Shown: piece after piece, positions 26,313 to 38,950 of the stretch | Numbering within the stretch: position 1 is the stretch's first letter | Layout of the letters: each line of letters starts with the position of its first letter | NCBI GenBank assembly: GCA_013397795.1 | Contig: VZTJ01001774.1 | Location: forward strand, 285,494-349,493 | Length of the DNA stretch: 64,000 bases | DNA from: Orthonyx spaldingii | Lineage: Eukaryota > Chordata > Aves > Passeriformes > Orthonychidae | Direction of reading: 5' to 3' | Notes under the pieces: generated by a model | What the model was told of the DNA's origin: nothing | The model's database searches: none | Seen by the model: only the letters and a program-made list of their open reading frames with translations | Translations under genes and position numbers: made by a program

Positions 26313-29300
26313 GAATTGGTCCCATTGAGGTTTTTAACTTAAAGCAATTTAACCATACGTGGAAGTTGGATTTACTGCTGGATTTTTCTCCAGCAATGAA
26401 ACACTTTCGAAGCTCTGCAAATCTTTTGTTATGAAATGATGCAGAACCACTGTTTAGTCATGCAAATGAAATGAGAATTAACTGTAAAGCATTCTGAGGA
26501 CCATGAACTTTTTGCCAGAACTCCTAGCAAAAGATTTTTATTGTCAATCAAAAGGCACAAACACTTCAAAACTGCCTTTTGTGTGTGTGCATTGTTGGGA
26601 GAAGGGCAAACAAGACAGAGTAAACATTTTCTGCAGTCTGCAGGATATGCAGGGTATCAAATATTGCTGGAAGGATGAAAATAGTTTTCTGAGAAACCTG
26701 TGAACAGATACACAGAATTACTACTGGAAGCTGAGAGGGAAGAAAATTCGCTATTCATCACTGAAGCACCCCAACCTTTACCAAATCCATTCTTTTGCTA
26801 TCTCCTACACAAGACGTGCAGATTTTCAAAGAACAAGGCTTTAGCAAGCAAGCTACAAAATTCACTCTGTTCTGCTTCGCAGTCTGAATTATGTTTTCAC
26901 TTGATGGTCAGACAAACTGTTTTTCTCCCAGGGCAAACCCACTATCACTCCACTGAAGCCTAGGGAGCAAGCCCAGGCTTGGCCCAAAAGCTGGATCCTG
27001 GTCTCAGTAACTTTCTGCTTTGGCATTTGAAAGCCTTCTCATTAATTGCTGTTTATAAGACTCATATTAATACACAGGGAACCTAGAAACAGTGGCTGGA
27101 GCATATGTTAGATTAGAAACTAAGAACCTGCAACGGTGCCTCTTGCTAGCTGGGTGGTTTTGTTCATTTGTGCCATGGTGTTTTACACCCTCCCCTGCAT
27201 AGGGGTGTAATTAAAGCCACCTGAAAACAAGAGAGGCAGCAAAGCCACTGACTCCAGTCCTGCATGAGAGAATATTCCTCTAACTTGGTTTCACATCGTC
27301 TCTCAAATGCAGCCTGGCTCCATGTCTGCTCCCAAAGAATGGGCAGTTCTGTGAATATGTGGTACAACCTCCCACCAGCTACACTTTCTCCCCTGGAAAT
27401 AGCAGGTGCTGGAGCCAGCAGTGCTGGCCTTCAGCTCAGAGCACCCACAGCATGGCAGTGTCAGACTTGCAAGGCACCACATACACACATTTGAGAGCCC
27501 AGCAGAAGCAGGGAGGAGGGGAGATCCACTCCACACTGCACGTGCAGCACTTCCCTCTTTGAACTGAAACATTTTGTAAACACAGTTTAGCAGGCTGCAT
27601 GCAAAATTTGAGCTCTATTACCCCCATCTTAGAGATTACTACAGGTTCTCACATTGCTAAGGGATCAAAGATAAATAGCCACTTTAACCCGTGCTCCCAC
27701 AGTAGCTTTTACAACACAAGATACAATGACCAGGTGCTCAGCCGGTATAAACTGCTACAACTTGATTTTCTCTGCTAGCAAGAACAGCCAGTTCACATCA
27801 TCCAAGGACTTCTTGCAAGGTTAGTATTAGACAAAGCTGGTACAGGTCTCACTAAACTATCTAGCATTTATTCATTTTTTTGGTTTTTGCTGAGATCTTC
27901 ACTGATGCAAAACAACTCAGATACTGTCTCTGCTGCAAACACTTGAGCTTGTTGACACACGAGATCAGCAATAGATACTTTAAAAGAAGAAATATAAAAA
28001 CCCTTCCACCACTTGCTAGAGTGCAGCCAGCACAGTCAGACTAAGATCCAGTGGTCCTGCACCACACATGGCAAGGAAGGAGCACAAGCACTAGTCCCAG
28101 GTACCAGGCACAGGCTGTTTCCAAATTCCTGCTTGTCCCTGTTTGTAGGGTGTGCACCCTGCCTTACGCAGTGACAGCTTCAAGCCCAGCCAGGGGAACA
28201 AGCAAACATCGAAGCTGTGGACCCACAGCTTCAGGCTGTGGATGTCTCCATGAGACAAACTGTGATGCTCAAGAAGTACCCAACTGATTGGGTGTGGCTC
28301 AACAAGCAGCAGCATCCTCTGCAATGAATGGAGCAGTTGTACCCTGCACAAAAACCCCACAGAATTTGGTTTATCTCTTAGGCTCCAGTTCATTCCAGAG
28401 CTATAACTGTCTGTGAAAGCCAGAGAGGAAGTCCAGCTAGAAAGGTTTTGAACGGGAAGGATACAAACCAAATCATACAGGTGTTCTAAGAACAAAGTGT
28501 TGCCTCAATCTCTGGTCACTGCAGTGGGAACAGGCAGCACCCATCATAAAAGTCTGAACATCAGAGGTTAAAAGACACATTGCAGGAGGAACTCTTGCAT
28601 TATAAGAGAGTTGGTGAATTAGTCAGAGAGACTGGCAAAAGACAGGAAAGGCTGGAGAACACTTGAGCATGGTGCCAAAACCCACAAGCCACTGAATGGC
28701 TCTGCTGTTTTGCAACCTAAATGGCTATTCACAGCATTAGGACCAAGAGTGACAGCACTAACAAGATTTATCACAGAACATCTACTCTGGACTCAATGAA
28801 GAACTGCCCCAGTAAAAACCTGCCAGCTCTGCTGACGTATATTATCTTTATTAGAAAGGCCTCTCTGATAACCACATTCATTAGGAATTTCAGCAATTCA
28901 TTTCTTCGTAAAAACTTCTGCCTATGAATTCAGCACAGACAGATGTGAATGGGAGCTTTGGAAAGACAGCATTATACTAATTCAGAGCTATATTTGTCAG
29001 TGGGTGTAGCAAAGAGAAAGGTTTAAAGTAGTTATTTTTCTGCAAAGCACATTTTTAAGTGAGATGGTAAATTACTGAAGAGCTTGTGCTGCTGTTGGAA
29101 TTTGCATTTAGCCCCCCATTTAGTCCCAAAGTCAGATGCAATATGGGGACACTGAGGCCATTACCCTCAGGCTGCAGTAATTGGTGTTGTTCACTGCTCA
29201 TCTTTCTTGACCAAAATCTACACATATTCCAAATTAGACACAAAACCAAAAGTAAGAAACTTTTCTAATGTCAGCTCAGTGAAGCAGGATGGAGCAGGGC

Positions 29301-31424
29301 AGACATTCCTCCCTCCGAGCTTTCCCACCAAAGCTGCTGGGTCAGAAGATGGCAGGGTTGGCTGTGACAGTGAGTGCCATGTCCCTGCCAAGCCTTGGTG
29401 AGCAAGGGTGGGGAACTGCAATAATTGTCACCTCCCACTTTCTTTTCCAGTGTGACACTGCAGAGGCACAAAAGGAGCAGTTTGCCCCAGCTGCCCTCCT
29501 GAGGCAAAGCAGCCAAACGCATCCTCTGGTACCTCCCTGGTGCAAAAGACCTCAGAGTGTCTCCCCATCCCCATCCACAGCCTATCCAGGATTTGGCTTT
29601 GTGATTGCTGCTTTGCGCAAGCACTGGGTGAGCTCCAACCTGCAGCGAAGCCGTGCTGGAAAAGCAGCAGCAAAGAAATGACTCTTGCTGGGGTGCAGGA
29701 TTTCCCAGCTGCATCTGTCCCAGTCAGCAAAGCTGCCTCTCAAGCTCAGACACACATGGTGCACACAGCAAGGTGTCAGAGATGATGAGGGGGACAAGGT
29801 GACACCTCTAACACACCCCTCCACACCATGAGGCTGTTCCATCCCCAGGCCTCCTTAGACACAGGGTGTTTCCAACCTGGACCATGGCGAGAGGTTTTGG
29901 GAATGCCATCCCAAGCATGCAGAGTGAAGCAGCAGTTTCCACAGCTGCTCATTCAACAGCCTAAGAACAGCAAAAATTTAGAGTCCATGCACAATTTCAT
30001 TGTTGTCCCCTGGCACCACAAGATGAAGCTTTTAGCAGCAAGGTCACACAGAAACTCCCAACTTTGCCATGCAACATCATCCTGCTCCCACACAGCCCGA
30101 CAGGGCTCTAAGAAAAGGAAGCAGCACCTCTTGTTTAAATCTGTGTGCATTTATGAATTTCTCATCTCTCTGTATACTCAAAAGGTCACACCACGCTTTA
30201 AAGGGTCAGAACTAGGAAATGCAGCAGCCTTTGACTTCTGACAGCAAGTTACTCCTTTAATCCTCACAGCAGAGACATTCACTGTGGTGCTCAGGGCCTA
30301 AAATCTACCTAGTCCTGCTGCTGAACTAGGGGATCATTCAATGCAGAGGGATACACTATATTTGTAAGTCATGGACCATCAGTCTGACTGTTCCCCAGTC
30401 TCTGCCACAGGTCAGGATTTCCCAACACCCAGCCCCTCCTTCCCCCCAGACAGGACTGAGATGAACATGCATGAAACAGCATCAAGGTATGCTGAAAAAT
30501 CAACATTTCAGACCGGTAAATGCATCCTCTTTGACATGTGAAGAAAGGGGTTTAACCTTGTGATGGTATTAATACAAATCTCACAGTATAGGCAAATAGC
30601 AACATAATTTCAGTGGCATATTTTCATCTCTGGATGGCCAGTCTTGCTAAATGGCATGTCTAATCCTCCAGAGGGACAAAGACAAGCAAAACCTGCAGCA
30701 CGTTGTTACTGCAATGGACAGGTGAGGAAAATCACAGACCCAGGAGCCCATTCTGTGCAAGGGGACACAAATGATGTCACAGGTAGCGAGTGCCGCAGTG
30801 CATTTAACCAAAACTCTGCTGGAAGAGCAGGAAAAAGGGCCGACAGACCTGTTCTCCTAAAAAAAAGTTCATTGTGGCCTCTGTGCAAATGAGGTGTCCT
30901 TCCCTGCACCAACTGGCAAACATGAAGAGACAAGGGGAGCGGACGGACTGGAATTCCAATTACATGGTGCCAGGTTGGACATGGGCGCTACATCCAATTC
31001 ACTGCTATACTACAAAGCCCTTCAGAGGAATTTTTAAACAAAAGGCTAAAATGCAAATCTCATTTCTTGCCAGCCAGAAAAGAATTTTCCACAACAGCCT
31101 CTGAAATATTAGGCATGTTATTATTAACATTGTGTGAGAGGTGGACATTAATTAATGCTGAACTGCAAAGAATTCCTGTAGTATCACATATTTCACTCCT
31201 GCTGCTGCAGCAATAAGCTCATTATGAATAAAGAAATTAAAAACATATATCAGAAGGCACAAATAATGATCTTCCACTTATTATTAACTGTGAGCAACAT
31301 ACACCACCAGACTAGAATAAACGAGGAGGAACGTATCTCAGCTTTTGTTACAGGATAAGATCACAGCTCAAAGCACATCCTTTGCTGAGAACAAAGTGTT
31401 TATCAAGTGACTTCAAAGATACTC
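26313..31424. other. Noncoding stretch, nothing firm recognised
   Basis: Unique sequence. A perfect octamer (ATGCAAAT) lies at 26460-26467. The stretch 29280-29900 is GC-richer and has many overlapping frames on both strands (up to 147 codons on the minus strand) without recognisable domains. The stretch 31105-31330 is AT-rich with clustered TTAATTAAT/ATTATTAAC words and could be regulatory. Confidence 0.5.
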
Positions 31425-31540
31425 ACTGTGACCTTGAGCCAAACACTTAATATCTGCCAACCAGTAGATTTTCTATCTACAAAACAGTAACAGCAGCACT
31501 TACCTCCTGCAAATTCAAAGTTCAGTGTGTGAGGACCTCT
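31425..31540 (+). mobile_element. MIR-family SINE fragment
   Basis: The stretch TGTGACCTTGAGCCAAACAC followed by TTAATATCTGCC, TTTTCTATCTACAAAACAG, TAACAGCAGCACTTACCTCC and GTGTGTGAGGACC keeps the order of the MIR core: the GTGACCTTGGGCAA block, the CTGTAAAATGGG-like block, the TAGTACCTACCTC block and the TTGTGAGGAT block. MIRs are ancient amniote SINEs and occur as scarce, degraded copies in birds. Divergence is high and the ends are uncertain. Confidence 0.65.
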
Positions 31541-32229
31541 TTTCTGCTCTGTCCTTGCGCGGTGGGTAACACAATGGTTGTGGACACCCTCAAGAGTCCT
31601 TCAGCCATAAGGGAACAGTGAAATTACAACTCAAGGTAGCCTGGGAGGTATTTAGGAGCAGCCCTGGTGGAGGAGGAGCTGGGGTAACCACAGACACCTG
31701 GGCACGGTGGCTGCAAGCATCGAGAAGCCCAGCAAGGGGTGGTTACAGCCAATCAGGGGAAAATTGGGCTCAAAGAGCCAGAGGTGAGACAAGACCAGCT
31801 GAAGTGGGTGAAGCACATCAAGCAGGATAGGGTCAGTCAGTCAAAACTTTGTTTATGCTGCCAAGGCTGGGGGTGACACTTTTCTTTGCAAAGGTGTGGG
31901 ATTGCACAATCATCCTTAAAGACAAGAGCCAAAGCCACAGCTGCAGTCAGTCACTGATGCTCCAAGGACACGCGAGAGTGGCTCAGCTCCACGAGCAGAC
32001 CTGGCCCAGGGACACCAGCTCTGTTCTTCAGCGTTTGCCCGTTCCCAAGACATCTGTCACCTTGCAAATTAACCCAGGCTGACATTCAGCCAGGCGCGGC
32101 TGCAGCTGCAGTGAACCTTTCCTGCAAGTTCCCATCTCAGATATTTATTTCGGTACTTCTTGCTTTCATATCTCTACTATTTTTACTATTTCCATCCGTC
32201 TTTGTGGCTTGAGCTGAACCGTTTGCCTT
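31541..32229. other. Noncoding stretch, nothing recognised
   Basis: Unique, moderately GC-rich sequence (31650-32110) with several CpG dinucleotides near 31970-32095. Two chance plus-strand frames of 70-77 codons have no recognisable domains. No repeat was recognised. Confidence 0.45.
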
Positions 32230-32817
32230 CACATTATTTCCGTCATTGCTCTGCCCATATCCAATATGTGTGTCAGTAACTACAAAATTCCATGAAGCTT
32301 AACTAAATCCATGTTTTCTGGTACATAATAGCAGCGTGTCCCCCTGTTCAAAGAAAATTATGAGAGATTTATGAATGTAGCATCAAATGAATTTCTGTTT
32401 TATGTAATTATGCATTGAATTTAAAAAGAGATGTCATGCAGGCAATCTTTAGAGTCATAATAGACAATCTGTAAGAAAGAACAAAGGAAAATAATGTTAA
32501 TAAAACATTATGCCCTAAGCAAGAAATATGCTTCATATATCAAACATGAGTAAAGATAGTTATTTGATGTAAAATGGAGGTGTGACCTTGCTGCAGAAGC
32601 GTTCATTACCTAACACTGCAACAAGCAAATTAATGGATTTTGGAATGGTACAAATAACAGCAACAATAATAGTCATTTTGGTTCCTGGCATTTGCTTGCT
32701 GACAGCCAGATTTAGCAGCAAGTGGTTTGTGTTATTTTTTTATGAAAGGGATTGCAAATAGAATTCCACATAACCTTAAAGACATTACAGAAGCATGTGT
32801 CTAGTGCAAGGGTATAG
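32230..32817. promoter_or_regulatory. Strong candidate conserved noncoding element / developmental enhancer
   Basis: Nearly 600 bases of even, AT-rich, repeat-free sequence with closely packed transcription-factor-like words. These include TTATGTAATTATGCATTGAA (about 32400), AATAATGTTAATAAAACATT (about 32491), CAAATTAATGG (about 32625) and several TAAT cores. Long open frames are absent from this part. This texture is what deeply conserved vertebrate enhancers look like. Conservation cannot be tested from a single sequence, and no target gene is identifiable. Confidence 0.4.
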
Positions 32818-33030
32818 ATGAGTAATCAAGGCTTTGCAAATGCTTATAAGCCAAGCAGTGGAAGCCCAGAAACAAAAGGCTGGCTGCCAGAAGCGTATGT
32901 GCTTTATGCAAGGACACAGGTACATGTGGTACTGTCAAGTAGACAACATCCTGACATTCCAATCCCTACATGGGAAGCTGATGATTATGGTTACTATGGA
33001 AATTACTCATGCAATTTCATGTGCATTTTG

Positions 33031-33058
33031 CACGTGATAAAAGGTGATAAACAATTAG
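33031..33058. promoter_or_regulatory. Composite motif: CACGTG E-box, two TGATAA sites, homeodomain core
   Basis: CACGTG (33031-33036) overlaps TGATAA (33035-33040). A second TGATAA follows at 33045-33050, then CAATTAG. These match the bHLH-zip E-box, two GATA-factor sites on the same strand 10 bases apart, and a homeodomain core. The spacing of about one helical turn is suggestive. Function is inferred from motifs only. Confidence 0.35.
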
Positions 33059-33123
33059 TCTGTTGATGCTGTTTGAGGGAACTGTAGCCTTGCTGGGAGG
33101 TGGAGAATTGTCAGGTTTGAACA

Positions 33124-33139
33124 TCTCTCTGCAGAGAGA
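33124..33139. repeat. Perfect 16-bp palindrome
   Basis: (TC)n runs into (AG)n around a TGCA centre, giving a perfect 16-base palindrome. It may simply reflect a dinucleotide-biased stretch. No larger element surrounds it. Confidence 0.7.
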
Positions 33140-36100
33140 GTCCCTTGCTAAGTGATAAGGGTTGTCTGAATTACCTCCTCCAGTAGGTCCCAGTTCAGTT
33201 CTGGCCCTTCTGGGCTGGACCAGCTGTCCAGAGCCCTGTTAGCCAACATGGCACCACTTCCAATTATCAGCGAGAAACTTCATCTTCAGCAGCTGATGGG
33301 GAAGGTTTGCCCTTCCCACCCCCTCAGCCTGTCTGCAGAGCACTGGGAGCAGGCCACAAGAATAATGTGCTGTTCCAGGCAAAAATTTACTGCAAGAGTG
33401 ACTGCTGCTCCTGGAGGAGTTGGACAGATAGGGAAGAGCTGATGGCTTTGCAGTGATAGAGAAAGCACCGCAGCGCACTGCCCCAGCTGAAGGATGTGCT
33501 GCCAAAATTCACCAAAGGGAGCAGGAAACACCATGCAGGGGGTTTTACCTCATTAAACCTCACAAAACCTAAACTGGGCCTTAGGAGGGGCTTGTGATGG
33601 AGCAAGTAATGTATGTGGACCTGGCAGGATTGCCTTTGTTTTTCAACAAAGATCACAAACAGACTTCTAAAACACTTTGATGTGTTTAAAACAGTGAAGT
33701 TACTAGGCAAGTAGGTACAATAAAAGAAACATCTCTGCAAATGGAAAACCCTCAGGCACATATGCCTTTCTAAATGCTATTGGAATTTTAAACTCTGATA
33801 ATTGCTTTGTAATGTAAGCAATTGCATTACGAGCATGAACACCACAGCCCGTGCATCACCACGGCTGCACTTTCAGCTCTGCCTTCAGTCATTTCCCTCA
33901 AAGCACACTCTGATTGCAATAGGCTTAAACCTGACTCATGGCAAGCAAAAAAGGGAGTTCATTTAATGGCCAGACCTGGTTTCTCTGTAGTTATCTGTTC
34001 AAGACTGGCAGAGGGAGCAAGCCCTGCACTGTGGGGCAATGCTGGGCACCAGCTCCAGTGCTGCCAGCTGGGAGCCTGTCCTGGCATGGGAAAAGAGCTC
34101 CACCAGCATTTCCAGAGGGCACCAAACACCTTTAGATGTCTACAGCCGTGATTTATTAGAGACCGCTAGAACAAGGCAACTTTTCTCATACAGAAAATTT
34201 CCCTCCTCAAAGTGAAACAAATCAAAATGGAGAAGGCTGAAAAACAACCTGGCTGCACGTTTGCAAGCTGTTTCTTTCAGACTTGCTCTGAATTTAGCAG
34301 CTTCAGAGGCTGCAACCAAAATGTATTCAAACTGCCCTGGGTTAGAGGCATTTCTCCCCACCCATCACCACCCAGGCTGATGTCCAGCAGCCCATAACAG
34401 CTGCCCCAAGCAGCCTCCTTGCCCCAGGGGCAGGTGCCAGGGCAGACACAAGGAGCTGCCTTCCTCCCCTCCACTTCTTCTATGGACTAACACACACAGA
34501 GTAAATCACAAAAAAACCCCAGCTGCATCAGGGGAGGAATGAAACAAGGAAGGAAACTGCCTGGAGGCTCAGGAGATGTTGGATGTGGTGCATGGCAAGC
34601 AGCAGCTCCCCAAAGCAGGAGTAAGATCTCCACGATGCTGGGCTATAGGTGATCAACCTATTGCTGGTAGGCCATCCCATGAGTGTGCTGCTTGTGCTTT
34701 TCATAGAATTTGGGCTGAAATTGTGTGGTGGCTGCCTGCTGCTGAGTTTCTGGGGTGAAAGTTTCACAAAATACCATCACAGTTTACAAGCAGTGGCCTG
34801 GAGAGGAAATGCTATGTTTTCTCTGTGTTAAGGGCTCTGAAGCATTTAATTGAAAATCTTTAGCAACCCTGTACTTAGGAAGAGGAGCTGGGGATTTGAC
34901 AGTAGGTTTTTGGTGTCAAATATGTGCCTTTTGCTATTTCTGGGGAGCAAAAAAAAAAAAAAAAAAGGAAAGAAAACCAAGTCAAAATGGCCAAACTGTG
35001 ACCCTATCTAGCTTTTCAAATACTCAGTAAAAACCTCAAACAAAAGTCCCAAATTCTACAGCCAAGCTTCCTTCTAGATGTCCTTCCCCCCTAAAAAAAA
35101 GGAGGGGACATTTCTTCTCCTAAGTCCTTGGGTTTTGGAGCAAATGCAAAAACTCCTTCTCCCTGTGTCCTTCCAGAAAAGCCATCCCAAGTGCACCCCA
35201 CAGCCTCTTGCTGGGTGCTCAGGATTGGGTACATCCCACCAGAACTGGGGAGGCTCTGACCCCTGGTGCAAGGACAACATTGAAACTGCCTGGCTCCTCC
35301 CACAGATCCCAGCATGACACAGGATCATCCACACTTGGGGTAGGAGTCTGTTTTAACCACACCTGTACCCACGTCCCAGACCTTTTGGCCATGCTGCTAG
35401 TGTAGTCATTATCACTCCTGAGAGTGCTGCGATTTTTGTACTTTCAGTTCCTCAATTACATTGATTATCACATTAAACATTCCTGGTACTACAGGAACAA
35501 ACTAAAAATAATAAGCTTGTATCTTCCTGATACAAATGAAACCCATTTATACTACTAAAAGTGTAGCAGGTTCATTGTTTCACAGTAATGAAGCTTTCAT
35601 CTCAAGAGATTCAATTCATAAAAAATACTTGCCAAGGCTCTGCACATTTTCTTTTTTTTCAACTGCCATTAACAGTCCTCTAAGTTCATATCTTATTCAG
35701 CATTAGACCAGCAATTGAAATAAAAGGGAAGAGACACAAAAAAAGCAGAAAAAACCCCATTATCTCTGATGGCAGGGATCACATCACCCTCGGCCAGGCA
35801 GCCCTGTGCCCACCCAACTGAAAGCATTGTGCACCTTCCCCTGCTATAAATAGCTGCAGACACCTTTGTTCCACTTCCCAAAATAGAGACACATGGCAAA
35901 GGAGATAGGAAGAGCAAAGCACTGTACATAAGCTCTGTTTTTATATCTATAAATAAGGACTTGTAACCAAATCCATGCAGGGTGGGCAATAGCCCAGCTG
36001 AGGAGATGCTGTCTGCAGGCATCTGCAAGGGAATCAGTTGAAGGAGGCAGGCACCAGGTGGGGGGTGAGGAACAAGCAGGTTTTGATGCTTTTCCACTGC

Positions 36101-38584
36101 TCCCCACGACATGGTCCAAGTCACAACACTGTGAATAAAATGTGTAACATAAAAATTGAGATCTGGCCACTCCAGAGTTTCAGCAAAGGCAAACAGTCCA
36201 TCCTCAGATCTGCTTGCTGCCTCCACAGGTCAGGACAGGCTTCAAGGGAGCATCTCCTGCTCCACAGAAGTTGTGTGGAGAGGCACGGCACCCAGGCTCT
36301 GCTCTGATTCTCCCCTGGGGGAGCTGAATTCCTGCTAATCCTGGGCAAAAAAAATGATCCTGCTTTTCCCAGCCTGGTGGCTTCTGGTCACAGGATGGCT
36401 CTGGGTGACAGTGCTGCTGGACCTGACCTCTCTCCATCCTTCCCTCCATGAAGGGATCCTGGAGATGAAGCCAGCCTGGACATGCCTGCAGACATCCCTC
36501 CCATCAGGGGCTTCATCAGCTTCCCTTCCACCAAGAGGCACAGGCTCAGAGATCTGATAGCAGCAAAGGCTTTCAAGCTTCAGGAAGGAAACTTAAAGGC
36601 AGGAAAGAGGTGGAGGAGAGGCTTCCCCTTGTAATTTCCCTTCAAGCCTGAAACAGCAGCACCTGACCCCACACAGCAGGGTCTCACCTGCCCATGCCAA
36701 GCCTCAGCACCCACAGTGGCAGCAGGAGAGCAGGAAGGGGAAGAACAAGCTTCAATCTCCCCTTTTCTTCCTGACTGAGGTGGAAGTCAGGCCTTGCTTA
36801 TCACAACTTGGATTATCTAAAAACTCATCCCTTAACCAGAATGAGGTTGTGTTCCTGACATGTTCAATTGCATCAAAAATGGACTTGAATAGATCAGTCC
36901 TCATTTATCAGAACCAGATTATTGTCACCCATATTTCTTGGTAAATGTCAGTCTGAGCACTTTTGGCTTTGCTGGTATAGGCAGCACATTTACACTCAAG
37001 CTTTTTCCTGCCAAAATTAAACACCCTGGAACCACAGCTCTGGATCTAAACAGGGCTGAATCAGGTCTCCCCAAGCAGAGCATATGATCCTGGGACTCTC
37101 CCCAGATATCAGAGATTCCACACCACCTTATGGGAACACAGATTTCGTCCCAAATTGCTGGCATCCATGGAGCGTGATCTCCCTACTGCCAGAGCTGTCT
37201 GGAAGAGTCTTTCTCCAGCTACTGGTGCTTCCCAGGGCTGGGCAAGCTTTCACAGTGAGCCCAAAACCATCTTGCAGGGATGGAAAAACATCTCAAGGAT
37301 CTGGTGCTTTGTTGCTCTTTGTTGTAATGATTCAGAGGAATTAGTGCCATGGGACATAAGGAAAGCGAGGAAATACAGGGAGGGGTGTGGGTTGCCCAGT
37401 GTCTGCCTTGTGAAACTGCCTTGCTCTTCACCCTCCCCCTGTTCACTTCTGCCAAGGGCTGGTGGAAGAGTTTTGCAAGAGAAATCTAGGAGTGATATTT
37501 GATTCCTGATTTATCTAGTAGAAAGCACTGGAAGCAGCTCGGTTCCACTCATTCAGAATTTGATGTGCCCTTCACTTCCCCAGTGGGCTCAGCATCACAG
37601 AAAGCCCCACGCAGAGCAGGACAGCGCTGCTGGGACAGGCACAGCACGCACAGGGAGGTGGAGCTTTGTGGCTGTAGGTGCACCACAGGAACAGCCACCT
37701 CCAGTCCCACACCATTCCCTCAGGAACCCCAGGCAACTCTCAGCACCGAGCTCCCTGGCCTCCAGCACTCCTCACTTACACTGAGCACAACTACTCACTA
37801 TTTCAAACACAGAGCGTTCTTAGCCTCACCTTGGATCAACTTTTCCAGCAATACTGGTTCCCAGGAAAAAAAAGCCTTCAGTGAGCACCTTCCCTGCAGC
37901 TTGAGCAAGCACCAAAGCAGAGGCAGCACTTTGCTGTGTGCGAGGAAGGGGTCAGGAAACAGGGGCTCATTACCAGAGCCAGAGAGCAACCAGGCAGCAT
38001 CCAACACACCAGGCACAGCTCCTGCAGAAAGTCACCCCGTCCCTGAATCTTTGTACTTGGCAATCAGTCCCACGCAAGGCCAGAAATCTGCCTTATTAAA
38101 GCACTAACTGCTGAGCCCCTCGTTAAGTGCCAACCTCATCTTCTCCTGGGGGATTATTTACCCTGCAGATGGGGTTACTGACCCGGGAGCAGGAAAAAGG
38201 ATTTCTAGCAGAGATGAGGCAGTTGGGGCGCATTTGCCATCCGTAGGGTAATGCCACGCTGTCTCACAGAGAGGCTGCTGCCCACACACATCAGAAAATA
38301 TCCAGTATAGCTGCGTGCACACAAGGCATATGTTCCTGTATAAGGTATCTGTATAGCATAGCTCCTCTTTCTGCTTCCACTGTGTTTTATCTTTAAATTG
38401 GGAGAGCTTTTTAGTAGCAAATCATCAGAGAGGAACTGCTAGTTACCAAGGAGATTCTCTGATGAATCAGAGACTGACTGGTATAAGACCTAGACAGGCT
38501 GTAGCTTCTTAATTTGCGAGACCTTACATTTTAAACGGGGGAAAAAAAAGATCCTATCACAACTAATTGTGGACCTCACCAGCA
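33140..38584. other. Noncoding stretch, nothing firm recognised
   Basis: Unique sequence. The stretch 36030-36780 and the stretch 37400-38100 are GC-richer and crowded with overlapping frames on both strands (177 codons on the minus strand at 35693-36226; 202 codons on the plus strand at 37499-38107). None shows a recognisable domain or consistent exon structure. An 18-base A run lies at 34949-34966. Confidence 0.5.
34949..34966 (+). repeat. Poly(A) run, 18 bases
   Basis: An uninterrupted run of 18 A, followed by GGAAAGAAAA. I see no processed-transcript body upstream with a recognisable gene, so this is called as low complexity. A processed pseudogene of an unrecognised RNA is possible but unsupported. 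Confidence 0.9.
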
Positions 38585-38950
38585 AAAGCCGCTTTTCCTT
38601 TTGCCATAGAAGCAAACAACAGGAGCGCAGCATGGGAAATCAGTGAGCAGCCGGAGACGAACAGGAGCGTCTCTCCAGCACGTTCTTGACTCAGAAAAGC
38701 AAATACCACCCAAGGACAAAGTGGTCCGATGGAGGTGACTGAGGGAAAGGCTGGGAAGCCCCTGATTTCACACCAGCACGGGCAAGGGTACGCAGGGATG
38801 AGCGAGTGCTGGAGAAGGAGCCGCGCGCCTGCTCCCTCACAGCCCTGACATTTCGGGAAGCAGAGGGTGCCTGGCCAGCGAGGTGCTGCCTGCTCCTGTG
38901 CTGGCCACGGGCTCAGCACAGTATTGGGACTGCCCCAAGCCTGATCTCGC
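38585..38950. promoter_or_regulatory. Small CpG-enriched patch (weak CpG island or enhancer)
   Basis: I count about 17 CpG dinucleotides in roughly 360 bases, including CCGCGCGCC at 38821-38829, while most of the window is strongly CpG-depleted. GC content is well above the local background. By hand the observed/expected ratio is near 0.6, on the edge of island criteria. There is no obvious TATA box, and no recognised first exon lies next to it. It could be a promoter of an unannotated transcript, an unmethylated enhancer, or chance. Confidence 0.4.

Noticed and set aside
27625..27700. Possible second MIR fragment (minus strand)
   Set aside because: Only short words resemble MIR and their order and spacing do not hold.
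33124..33139. 16-bp palindrome as a specific protein-binding site
   Set aside because: It is made of TC and AG dinucleotide runs, which give palindromes by composition alone.
34949..34966. Poly(A) tract as the tail of a processed pseudogene
   Set aside because: No recognisable mRNA-like body lies upstream and no flanking target-site duplication is visible.
35693..36226. 177-codon minus-strand open frame as a gene
   Set aside because: Overlaps another minus-strand frame in a different phase and shows no family resemblance.
37499..38107. 202-codon plus-strand open frame as a gene
   Set aside because: No recognisable domain and several other frames over the same bases. The stretch is GC-rich and stop-poor in general.
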